From contig NZ_WEZF01000008.1 of NCBI RefSeq assembly GCF_009177065.1, positions 1-64,000 of the forward strand: 64,000 bases of DNA, given 5' to 3'. Position 1 is the first letter of the stretch, and each line of letters begins with the position of its first letter. Origin of the DNA: Tautonia marina. Its GTDB lineage: Bacteria > Planctomycetota > Planctomycetia > Isosphaerales > Isosphaeraceae. The notes beneath the pieces are model-generated. The model saw only the letters and a program-made list of their open reading frames with translations, had not been told where the DNA came from and made no database searches. The position numbers were made by a program, and so were the translations under genes. Below, piece by piece: positions 25,151 to 34,100 of this stretch.

Positions 25151-25663
25151 GTGGCCCGATCCGAACGCTACTCGATCGTGGTGGCCGACGACGACGATGC
25201 CCTGCGCACCGTGACCGCCAACTGCCTGCGAGACGCCGGCATGACCGTCTGGGAAGCGTCGGACGGCAACGAGGCCATCGCGCAGGTGCGGAAGCATCGC
25301 CCGCGGGTCCTCGTGCTCGACCTCTGGATGCCCCAGCGAGACGGGTTACAGGTGCTTGAGGCCTTGCGGTTCGATCCGTTGGCCACCGGCCTTCAGGTGG
25401 TCATCCTGACCGGCGACGGCCTGGCTGATGGTCGATTGCTCGCGCTGGCCGGAGGAGCCTCCCGCATTCTTCTGAAGGGGGGCCCGTTCGACGAGCTGCT
25501 CGACGCCATTCGCTCGTGTGCCGAGCATACCCTCAGCCCCCCGATCGACCTCGACCCGTCCGACGACGAGACCGACGACCACGACCAGGAAGGGCCGGGA
25601 GCCGTGCCCGTGCCTCACGATCCTCAGCGCGACCATTACCCCTCCGGGCCCGACCTGCCTTGA
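25151..25663 (+). CDS. Response regulator receiver-domain protein
   Basis: The product is 170 residues. I chose GTG at 25151 because AAGGAGG ends ten bases before it; the GTG at 25142 would overlap that site. Residues 8-125 form a CheY-like receiver: acidic ADDDD at 12-16, phospho-acceptor Asp57 in LVLDLWMP, Thr87 in ILTGDG and Lys109 in RILLKGG. The last 45 residues are an acidic Pro-rich tail with no DNA-binding or enzyme domain, so it is a stand-alone regulator. No histidine kinase is nearby. Its stop codon overlaps the TTG start of folC, an unusual coupling. Confidence 0.9.
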   Translation: MARSERYSIVVADDDDALRTVTANCLRDAGMTVWEASDGNEAIAQVRKHRPRVLVLDLWMPQRDGLQVLEALRFDPLATGLQVVILTGDGLADGRLLALAGGASRILLKGGPFDELLDAIRSCAEHTLSPPIDLDPSDDETDDHDQEGPGAVPVPHDPQRDHYPSGPDLP

Positions 25664-27057
25664 GCACCGACGCCTACCGGGATTGCATCGACCGCCTCTA
25701 CGCCCGGCTTGATTACGAACGGGTCGGCATGCCGGCCTCCGCCTCCTCAATTGAGCTTCGCCTGGCTCGGATGCGGCGGTTACTTCGCCAACTGGGCGAC
25801 CCGCAGCACCACCTGCGGATCGTCCACGTGGCCGGGACCAAGGGGAAAGGGTCGACCTCGACGATGATCGCCTCGGCCCTTTCGGCCGGCGGCATCAAGA
25901 CCGGTCTGTTCACCTCGCCGCACCTGCACCGCCTGGAAGAACGGTTCGTCATCGACGGCGCGATGATGGACCCGAGCGAACTGATCGACCTGTATGAATC
26001 GGTGCTTCCAAGCGTCGAGACCGTCGAGCGGCAGTGGCCGGCTCCGGTCGGCCTGACCTTCTTCGAGGTCACGACGGCAATGGGCCTGCTCCATTTCGCC
26101 CGATCCGGCTGCCGGGCCGTGGCGCTGGAGGTGGGCATGGGAGGACGGCTCGATTCGACCAATGTCGTACGGCCGGCCGTCTCGGTCATCACGTCGATCT
26201 CGCTCGACCATGTTCGGCAGCTTGGTCCGACGCTCGGACACATCGCGGCCGAGAAGGGGGGGATTCTCAAGCGAGGAACCCCGGCCGTGATCGGCGTGGC
26301 CGAGCCGGAACCCCGAGACGTGATCCACGCCATCGCCAGAGCAAGACGCTGCCCGATTCGTCAAATCGGCGTCGATTTTGAATGTTCGTATGAACCTCCG
26401 ACGCCTCCCCTGGCTCGCCCCGATCACGGCCGGGTGGCCGTGCGGACCTGGCGGCGCGACTGGGGATCGCTCGCCTGTCCCTTGCCGGGCGAGCACCAGG
26501 CGAGGAACCTCGCCGTGGCCCTGGCGGCACTCGACGCGCTGGGCGAATCGAACCCGGAGCTGGATGTGTCGGCCGAGGCCGTCGTCCGAGGGATGGCGGG
26601 CCTGCAATGGCCGGCGAGGGTCGAGGTGGTGGGAGAGGCTCCCTGGCTGGTGATCGACGGGGCACACAATGTGGCCTCGGCCGAGGCACTGGCCGAGACG
26701 CTTCAATCGTGCTTCCCGAAGGTCCCCCGCACCCTGGTCTTTGGAACAAGCCGCGAGAAGGACTTGCCGGGCCAGCTTCGGGCCTTGCTGCCGCTGTTCG
26801 AGGCCGTGGTCGCCACCCGGTTCGTCGAGAACCCGCGCGCGGTCGATCCCGAGACCGTGGCCGAGGCCGTTGTACAGCTTGGCGGCCCGCCCTGCGTGAT
26901 CGCCGCCGACCCAACGCTCGCGCTGAGCGAAGCCCGGCGGATCACCCCGGCGTCGGGCTTGATTTGCGTGACCGGCTCGTTGTTCCTCGCCGCCGAGGCA
27001 AGGGCCTCGGTCCTCGGGCTTCGAGGGGTCCCGGCCGTGCCTCGGCTCGTGACGTGA
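25660..27057 (+). CDS. folC: Folylpolyglutamate synthase / dihydrofolate synthase
   Basis: The product is 465 residues. It adds glutamate to folates, and often also to dihydropteroate, in the cytoplasm (family knowledge). Motifs are HVAGTKGKGST (P-loop, about 57-67), LFTSPHLHRLEER, the central domain LEVGMGGRLDSTNVV, SLDHVRQLG and the C-terminal domain with VIDGAHNVASAEAL and VFGTSREKD. The start is a TTG whose last two bases form part of the response-regulator stop (TTGA). An upstream in-frame extension runs through that gene and is rejected. No other folate genes adjoin it. Confidence 0.93.
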   Translation: MSTDAYRDCIDRLYARLDYERVGMPASASSIELRLARMRRLLRQLGDPQHHLRIVHVAGTKGKGSTSTMIASALSAGGIKTGLFTSPHLHRLEERFVIDGAMMDPSELIDLYESVLPSVETVERQWPAPVGLTFFEVTTAMGLLHFARSGCRAVALEVGMGGRLDSTNVVRPAVSVITSISLDHVRQLGPTLGHIAAEKGGILKRGTPAVIGVAEPEPRDVIHAIARARRCPIRQIGVDFECSYEPPTPPLARPDHGRVAVRTWRRDWGSLACPLPGEHQARNLAVALAALDALGESNPELDVSAEAVVRGMAGLQWPARVEVVGEAPWLVIDGAHNVASAEALAETLQSCFPKVPRTLVFGTSREKDLPGQLRALLPLFEAVVATRFVENPRAVDPETVAEAVVQLGGPPCVIAADPTLALSEARRITPASGLICVTGSLFLAAEARASVLGLRGVPAVPRLVT

Positions 27058-27168
27058 AGTGTTCGAGAGCCTGCGAGGGAGTCGTGATCGAACGCTGGCC
27101 GAACGGGATCAGTTGCCGGTATGATGCCGGGTGAACTGCTTGACGCCGCATCCCCCGGAGCCCGCGCC

Positions 27169-28335
27169 ATGACCCTGATCCGGAACTCCTGCAACATTGT
27201 CGTTTTCGTTGGCTTGACGGTGCTGCTCGCCTCGACCGGCCAGGGGGTCCGTGCCGCAGACGACACCGCCAATGCCCTTTCTGACGAGGAGATCGCCGCG
27301 GGCTGGATCCAGCTTTTCGATGGCGAGACGACCTTCGGCTGGCAGGTGAGGGCCGAGAATCCGGCCGAGGCCGTTTCGGTGGTCGAGGGGGCCCTGGTCG
27401 TCCGGGGGCCGGCCGTGGTGCGGACGACGACTGAGTTCGGCCCGAGCACGATCCGCTTTGCCTGCCGATACGCGGGGAAGGGGGATGCGCTGATGGCCTT
27501 GATCCGTCCCGAGGCCCGTCCCGCCGCGCTGGTGACGCTCGATGCCGTGGGCGAGACGGAACCGGAGACCTGGGATCGTTACGAACTGACTGCCGACGAC
27601 GAGGGGATTGCCGGGAAGATGGAAACCCGGGATGGCGAATTGCTCGCCGCGGGGGAGTTTCAAGAGAAGTATCTCGTTGCGGGTCCGGTGCGTCAGGCGG
27701 TGGGCTTCCGCGTCGGTGAGGGGGCCGTGCTGATGCTCCGCGATGTCGAGTTGAAGCCCGAGGCCACGACGCCGATCTTCAACGGCAAGGACCTGAGCGG
27801 CTGGAAGGTCCTCGACGGCGGCGAGTCGGTCTACTCGGTGACGGAGGCCGGAGAGCTGAACGTCAAGAACGGTCGGGGGGACATCCAGACCGAAGGCCAG
27901 TACGACGACTTCATCCTGCAACTCGACATCTTCTCGAACGGCGAGCACCTGAACAGCGGCATCTTCTTCCGCGCCCTCCCCGGCCAGTTCTGGAGCGGCT
28001 ACGAATCGCAGATTCGGAACGAATACGAAGGGGACGACCGCACCAAGCCGGTCGATTACGGCACCGGAGCGATTTATCGCCGGGTGGCCGCTCGGAAGGT
28101 CGTGGCCGATGATTTCGAGTGGTTCACCAAGACCCTGATCGCCCACGGCAACCACTTCGCCGTCTGGGTGAACGGGTATCAGGTCACCGACTGGTTCGAC
28201 GACCGCGAACCGGCCGACAACGGCCGCAACGGTTTCAAGGCCGCGCCGGGCGTGATTAGTATTCAAGGGCATGACCCGACAACAGATCTGAGCTTCCGCA
28301 ACCTTCGGATCGCCGAACTTCCCCGCGACGAATGA
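27169..28335 (+). CDS. Exported protein with two DUF1080 (3-keto-disaccharide hydrolase) domains
   Basis: The product is 388 residues, with GGAG before the ATG and a signal peptide (CNIVVFVGLTVLLAST, cleavage near VRAADD). It has two concanavalin-like jelly-roll domains of the DUF1080 type. The first (about 45-205) starts WIQLFDGETTFGWQV; the second (about 208-385) starts TPIFNGKDLSGWKV and ends SFRNLRIAELP. The second keeps more of the usual pattern (NSGIFFRALPG, YESQIRNEYEGD). Members bind or hydrolyse sugar derivatives in planctomycetes (family knowledge). The first domain looks diverged and may be structural. TATGAT at 27120 could be its -10 box. Confidence 0.87.
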   Translation: MTLIRNSCNIVVFVGLTVLLASTGQGVRAADDTANALSDEEIAAGWIQLFDGETTFGWQVRAENPAEAVSVVEGALVVRGPAVVRTTTEFGPSTIRFACRYAGKGDALMALIRPEARPAALVTLDAVGETEPETWDRYELTADDEGIAGKMETRDGELLAAGEFQEKYLVAGPVRQAVGFRVGEGAVLMLRDVELKPEATTPIFNGKDLSGWKVLDGGESVYSVTEAGELNVKNGRGDIQTEGQYDDFILQLDIFSNGEHLNSGIFFRALPGQFWSGYESQIRNEYEGDDRTKPVDYGTGAIYRRVAARKVVADDFEWFTKTLIAHGNHFAVWVNGYQVTDWFDDREPADNGRNGFKAAPGVISIQGHDPTTDLSFRNLRIAELPRDE

Positions 28336-28494
28336 CCCGGCGAAGGTCGGGAACGGTTGGCGTCGGTCGGACGGGGCCAGACCGAGACACCTTGCCGATT
28401 TGACGACAAAGATGGAACAGGCCGATCGAGGCGAACGTCCCGGAATTGGTCCACGGGCGTTCGCAAGAGCGAGCATTCGGAAAGGCATACGTCG

Positions 28495-28950
28495 ATGAAC
28501 GGAGCAGGCTGGGCGCGGGTCGGGGCGATCCTCGGCGCGGTGGCGGTGATCGCAGGGACCTTCGGGGCTCATGGCCTGGAGGGGAAGGTTGATCCGGATG
28601 CCCTGGAGACGTTCGAGATCGGCGTGCGGTATCAAATGTTTCACTCCCTGGCGCTGCTGGCCGTCGGCATTCTGGCCCTGCGGACCGGCCCAAGCCACGT
28701 GATCTCGGCCGCGGGCTGGCTGTTCCTGTTCGGGTCGATTGTCTTTCCCGGCAGCCTTTATCTTCTGGTGCTGGCCGGTGGCACGGCCAAATGGCTTGGG
28801 ATGATCGCCCCGATCGGCGGAACAGCGCTGATCGCCGGGTGGATCAGCCTGGCCGTGGCGTGTCGGGCCGATCGGCTCGGACCTCCGAAGGCGTGCCTCG
28901 ACGACGGCTCGGCCGGTGTCGTGTCGCAGGACCCGCAACGCGTTCCCTGA
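28495..28950 (+). CDS. DUF423 family membrane protein
   Basis: The product is 151 residues with four membrane segments. The DUF423 pattern is clear: GAILGAVAVIAGTFGAHGLE at the N-terminus, then LETFEIGVRYQMFHSLALLA and a middle segment FLFGSIVFPGSLYLLVL. The family is widespread and its biochemical role is unknown. The last 25 residues extend past the usual end and look disordered. It may be co-transcribed with the ACT gene 91 bases downstream. Confidence 0.9.
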   Translation: MNGAGWARVGAILGAVAVIAGTFGAHGLEGKVDPDALETFEIGVRYQMFHSLALLAVGILALRTGPSHVISAAGWLFLFGSIVFPGSLYLLVLAGGTAKWLGMIAPIGGTALIAGWISLAVACRADRLGPPKACLDDGSAGVVSQDPQRVP

Positions 28951-29041
28951 CGATTCGGGTCAGGCGGATCGAGTCGGCACCTGGCCCGCTCTCCGGATTG
29001 ACCAACCTCCTTCGACCGAAGGTTCTTCTTGCAGGAGCACC

Positions 29042-29641
29042 ATGCCTACCTACATTGTGACGGTCACGGCCGCCGACCGCGTCGGGATCGTCCACGCGGT
29101 CACCGGGTCGATTTCCGAGCAAGGCGGAAACATTCTTGAATTGAGCCAGACGGTTCTTCGGGGCTACTTCACGATCATTCTGGCCGCCTCGTTTCCGGAA
29201 GCGATTGACCCCCGAACCCTTCGAGAGGTGATTGCCGCTCGGGGCGAACGGTTCGACCTGAAGGTCGCGGTCTTGCTCGATGAAGGCCACCACGCGGATC
29301 CGGTCCCAGGTGGCGATCGGTTCATCCTGACCGTGCTGGGACAGGACAGCCCGGGGAACATCTACCGGATTGCCGGCAAACTGGCCGAGCGGGGCGTCAA
29401 TATCGTCGACCTGCACGCACGATCTGACGGCCCGAACTTTCGATTGATCATGGAAGCATTCTTGCCTCCTGAGGTGAAACCAGCCGAACTGCGTGCCGAC
29501 CTGGAGCAGTTTGGCGCAGAACTGGGCATGGAAGTGTACGTGCAGCACGAGGACATTTTCCTGGCCACCAACGAACCGCGGCCCGTCCGGGTCGGTTCGA
29601 GCCGCAATCCAGAGGGGAGCGACGTCGTTGTACCGCACTGA
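29042..29641 (+). CDS. Double ACT-domain regulatory protein
   Basis: The product is 199 residues, with AGGAG six bases before the ATG. Two ACT domains are visible: residues 3-80 (IVTVTAADRVGIVHAVTGSI) and 92-175 (FILTVLGQDSPGNIYRIAGK). ACT domains bind amino acids and regulate metabolism; the layout is like GcvR (family knowledge). Its 3' end overlaps the next gene by 14 bases. That neighbour is a DUF711 protein, the same partner seen beside single-ACT UPF0237 proteins in other bacteria, so the two probably act together. The ligand is unknown. Confidence 0.88.
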   Translation: MPTYIVTVTAADRVGIVHAVTGSISEQGGNILELSQTVLRGYFTIILAASFPEAIDPRTLREVIAARGERFDLKVAVLLDEGHHADPVPGGDRFILTVLGQDSPGNIYRIAGKLAERGVNIVDLHARSDGPNFRLIMEAFLPPEVKPAELRADLEQFGAELGMEVYVQHEDIFLATNEPRPVRVGSSRNPEGSDVVVPH

Positions 29642-31004
29642 GGACGTTCTCACCACGCTGGGCATGGTCCGGCAGCACAAGCTCGATGTTCGCACCGTGA
29701 CGATGGGTGTGGATTTGCAGAGCTGCGCGTCTCCTGATGTTGCAACCCTGTGCGACCGCATTCGAGCTCGCCTGCTGCACTATGCCGGGCGGCTCCGCGA
29801 GGTCTGCCAGGAAGTGCAGGGACGCTACGGCATCCCGATCGTCAACCGTCGGATCGCCGTCAGCCCGATCGCCGGGGTCGCCGCCGGTCACGATACCGAA
29901 GGTCTCATCGCTGTCGCCCGGACCCTCGACGCCACGGCGGCCGAGGTGGGAGTTGATCTTGTCGGCGGCTTCACCGCTCAGGTTCAGAAAGGGTGGACCG
30001 AGGCGGAGAAACGCTTGATCGAAGCCTTGCCGCTGGTCCTTTCGACCACTCAACGCGTCTGTTCATCTGTGAACGTCGGCACAACGGCCGCTGGCATCAA
30101 CATGGATGCGATTGCCTTGCTCGGCCATGTGCTCAAGGATACGGCCGAGCGGACGAGGTCGCACGACGGCTTCGGCTGTGCCAAGCTCGTGATCTTCGGC
30201 AACGCCCCGACCGACAACCCCTTCATGGCCGGGGCCTTTCACGGCGCAGGAGAGCCAGACTGCGTGATCAACATTGGCGTCAGTGGCCCAGGGGTGGTGA
30301 AGGCGGCGGTCGAGGATCTCGTCACCAACGCCCAGACCCGCCCGACGCTGGGCGAGATTGCCGAGGAGATCAAGAGCACCGCATTCCGAGTCACCCGAGT
30401 CGGCGAACTGATCGGCCGGGAAGTGGCCGCACGGCTCGGTGTCGCATTTGGAATTGTTGACCTCTCGCTCGCGCCGACCCCCGAGGTGGGGGACTCGGTC
30501 GGCGAGATCCTTCAGGTCATGGGGGTGAAGCGGCTGGGAGCTCCTGGCTCCACCGCCGCGCTCGCGCTGCTGAACGACGCGGTGAAGAAGGGGGGGAGCT
30601 TCGCCAGTTCCAGCGTCGGGGGGCTGTCTGGTGCCTTCGTCGCGGTGAGCGAAGACGCCGCCCTGGCCGATGCGGTCGCCTGCGGTGACCTGACCCTGGC
30701 GAAGCTCGAAGCCATGACGGCGGTTTGCTCGGTCGGCCTCGACATGATCGCCGTTCCGGGCGACACCGACGCCGAAACGCTCGCCGCGCTGATTGCCGAC
30801 GAAATCGCCATTGGCGTTATCAACCACAAAACCACCGCCGTGCGGGTCATCCCCGTTCCCGGCAAGGCCGCAGGCGATCGCGCCGTCTTCGGCGGGTTGT
30901 TCGGCGAGATGGACATTCTGCCCATCCACGCCGCCGGCGGCAGTGGCGACTTCGTCCGCCACGGCGGGCGGATTCCGGCCCCGCTGTCGAGCTTGAGAAA
31001 CTAG
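29628..31004 (+). CDS. DUF711 (UPF0210, PFL-like) protein
   Basis: The product is 458 residues, matching the family length of about 450. The start is a TTG eight bases after GAGGGGAG, inside the end of the ACT gene. Recognisable stretches are VRTVTMGVDLQSCASPD, RYGIPIVNRRIAVSPI, QRVCSSVNVGTTAAGINMD, FHGAGEPDCVINIGVSGPG and VCSVGLDMIAVPGDT. The fold resembles glycyl-radical enzymes, but the catalytic role is not established (family knowledge). The overlap with the ACT gene indicates a coupled pair. Confidence 0.9.
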   Translation: MYRTEDVLTTLGMVRQHKLDVRTVTMGVDLQSCASPDVATLCDRIRARLLHYAGRLREVCQEVQGRYGIPIVNRRIAVSPIAGVAAGHDTEGLIAVARTLDATAAEVGVDLVGGFTAQVQKGWTEAEKRLIEALPLVLSTTQRVCSSVNVGTTAAGINMDAIALLGHVLKDTAERTRSHDGFGCAKLVIFGNAPTDNPFMAGAFHGAGEPDCVINIGVSGPGVVKAAVEDLVTNAQTRPTLGEIAEEIKSTAFRVTRVGELIGREVAARLGVAFGIVDLSLAPTPEVGDSVGEILQVMGVKRLGAPGSTAALALLNDAVKKGGSFASSSVGGLSGAFVAVSEDAALADAVACGDLTLAKLEAMTAVCSVGLDMIAVPGDTDAETLAALIADEIAIGVINHKTTAVRVIPVPGKAAGDRAVFGGLFGEMDILPIHAAGGSGDFVRHGGRIPAPLSSLRN

Positions 31005-31048
31005 AACGATTCGATTCCACTCGCTTGTCAATTCGCTTCCTCAATGTC

Positions 31049-31090
31049 GGGGTTGGAGCAAGCCCTCTCCCTCTCTCTTGCTCCAACCCC
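31049..31090 (+). promoter_or_regulatory. Perfect 14-bp inverted repeat between DUF711 and peptidase genes
   Basis: GGGGTTGGAGCAAG pairs exactly with CTTGCTCCAACCCC around a pyrimidine-only 14-base loop. It ends 32 bases before the peptidase ATG. With no T-run behind it, it may be a terminator for the upstream gene, an mRNA leader hairpin or an operator. Confidence 0.6.
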
Positions 31091-31122
31091 GACGCGATCG
31101 CTCGATTCCGTCGAGGACTTCC

Positions 31123-34100
31123 ATGCGCATGATCATTCGATCGCTCGCCGTGATGCTGATTTCGGTGGTGCCTGCCGCCGCGGAAGACGACCTTCGCACC
31201 GTCGCCGAACGCAGCGCATTTCAGGCCACTGCCCGATACGACGAGGTCGTCGATCTGTGCCGGAAGCTCGACGCTCGGTCCGACTCCGTTCGGCTCGAAT
31301 CGTTGGGAACGACGGTCGAGGGGCGTTCCCTTCCGCTTCTGATCGTCAGTGATCCTCCGGTCGCATCGGCCGAGGACGCCCGAACCTCCGGCAAGCTCAT
31401 CGTGCTCGCCATCGGCGCGATCCACGGCGGCGAGGTTTGCGGCAAGGAAGCGCTTCTCATGCTCATCCGAGAGTTGACGGATGAGCCAGGTCACCCGCTG
31501 CTGAACGACCTGATCCTTTGCGTGGCCCCCGTGTTGAACGCCGATGGAGCCGAACGCTTCTCGACCGAGAACCGACGCGGCCAGAATGGACCGGCCGAGG
31601 GAACCGGAGTCCGAGGGAACGGGAATCGCCTCGACCTGAACCGTGATTTCATTGCTCTCACGGCGCCGGAAACTCAAGGGCTGGTCCGGTTCCTTGACGA
31701 ATGGGATCCTCATCTCTTCATCGATACGCACACGACCAATGGATCGGCTCATCGCTACCTGATCACCTACGACGGCCCGAAGAATCCAGCGACACACCCC
31801 GACGTTCTCTCCTTTTCCCGAGACGTCTTTCTGCCCGCGATTGCCGAATCGTTTCATAAGACGACCGGCGAACATGCGTTTTTCTATGGAAACTTCGAAC
31901 GCGACCATACCGAGTGGACGACCTATTCAGCAAATCCACGGTTCGGGACGACGTACGTAGGATTGCGTAATCGGCTTTCGATTCTTTCAGAGGCGTACGC
32001 CTATGCCTCATTCGAAGCTCGTGTGGCGGGAACGCTTGCGTTCGTCCGGTCGTCACTGGATCAAGCGGTCGAGCATCGTGAGGAGATTCAAACGCTCCTT
32101 GATCGTGCCCGCTCTGAGACGGATGACGGCTCGCCTCTCGACCTGCCCATTCGCTCCGAAGCCCAGGCATTCGACGAAAGGGTCACGATTCTCGGCTTCG
32201 AGGAATCGGGCGGGGCCAACCCTTCGGAGAGCTATGCCAGTGGGGTGCCCAAGGATTACGACGTGGCGCTGGTGGCTCGATTCGAGCCGACGAAAACCGT
32301 TCGCCGACCGTTTGCCTACGTAATTCCACCCGCATATGCCGAAGCGATCGCCACGCTCGATCGGCACGGCATCGCTCGTGAACAGGTTCGGGAAGACATC
32401 GAAGTTGAGGCCGAGGTCACGACCCTGGACACAGTCGATCGCAACGGAGACAGCTATTATGGTCCAGCGTCGATCGAAGCTGAGGTCTCAACACGAACCA
32501 CAACGCGCCGCATTTCGGCCGGTTCGATCCTTGTCCGCACGGCGCAGCCCCTCGGCACGTTGGCGAGCTATCTGCTGGAGCCGGGATCGGATGATAATCT
32601 TCTGACCTGGGGATTTTTTGGTGATTCCCTCGCGGCCGGAGACGAATTCCCGGTCCTCCGTCTGGTCAACGAGATTGGTCTGCTGACAACACCTCTTGCA
32701 CAGGAGAAGGAGGAACGCAAACCGATCACCTTTGACGTCCTGAACGGGAGCGACCGGCCAAACTTCAACGGATCACCGGCCTCGGTACGGTGGCTCGACG
32801 GTGAGCACTATCTCCAGTCGCGTGATGGACGGCTGATGAAGGTCGAGGCGGCCACCGGGAAGGCCGAGCCCTACCTTGACGCCGAGCCGATCGCAACAGC
32901 CCTGGCCACTCTCCCGACAATTGGCGACGAAGACGCACAGCGTCTCGCTCGGCAAGCCATCTCAGACTATTCCGCGAACGATCCAGGCGTTCTGATTTCG
33001 TTCGGTGATGACTTGTACTTTGCCACGATTGACGGGTCAAAGGCCAAACGCTTGACCAGTTCTCCGGGCGAGGAGGAGATGGCGGAGTTCAGCCCAGATG
33101 GTCGATTCGTTGCCTTTGTCCGTGACAACGATCTTCATGTCGTTGATCTGGAAACGGCCACCGAGCGTGCCCTGACCATCGGCGGCAGCGATCGGGTCCG
33201 GCACGGAAAAGCGGTCTGGGTCTATTTCGAAGAGTTGTTCAACCGAAGCTGGAAGGCGTTCTGGTGGAGCCCCGATGGTGAGCACATCGCCTTCCTTCGA
33301 CTCGATGATCGACCGCTTCAAATGCACACCGTCCTCGATGACACCGGGCCGAGGCGCACGGTGGAAGAGACCCCGTACCCTTTTGCGGGGGAGCCGAACC
33401 CGAGAGTCGCACTCGGCATTGTCGCGGCCCGGGGAGGGGAGCCGCGATTCACCGATCTTTCGCGATATCTCGAAGATTCCTTCCTCATCAGCCACGTCGG
33501 TTGGTTCCCCGACGGAAAAGCTGCCCTGGCGTATGTTCAGAACCGTACGCAAACCTGGCTTGATGTGCTTCGAGTTCCGACCTCGGGCGAGGCCCCGTCG
33601 CGACTGTTCCGGGATCAGACTGATGCCTGGATCACCAGCCCCGGCGATCCGATCGTCCTTCCCGACGACACCTTTCTCTGGCTCAGCGAACGAGACGGCT
33701 GGCAACATCTGTATCACTACGAACCTGATGGCACCTTGATCAAGCAGGTGACGATGGGCGAGTGGGAGGTGCGCACCGTCGAGCATGTCGACCTCGAAGC
33801 TCGGGTGGTGTTTGTGACCGGAACGATGGACAGCCACATCGCGGAAAACCTGTACCGGGTATCACTCGACGACCTCTGCGTGGATCGGCTCACGACGGAA
33901 CCGGGGCATCATTCGGTTCGGGTCGCTCCTGATGGGAAACACTTTGTCGATACGTGGTCGAGCACGACGGCGCCGGCCAGGGTCGCACTCCGATCGACGA
34001 CGGATGGCTCGCTCGTGCGGATGATCGACGAGAACCCGGTTCCGGATCTGGAGCGCTACCGCTTCGCGCCCCGCGAATTGGTGCAGATTGAGACCCCCGA

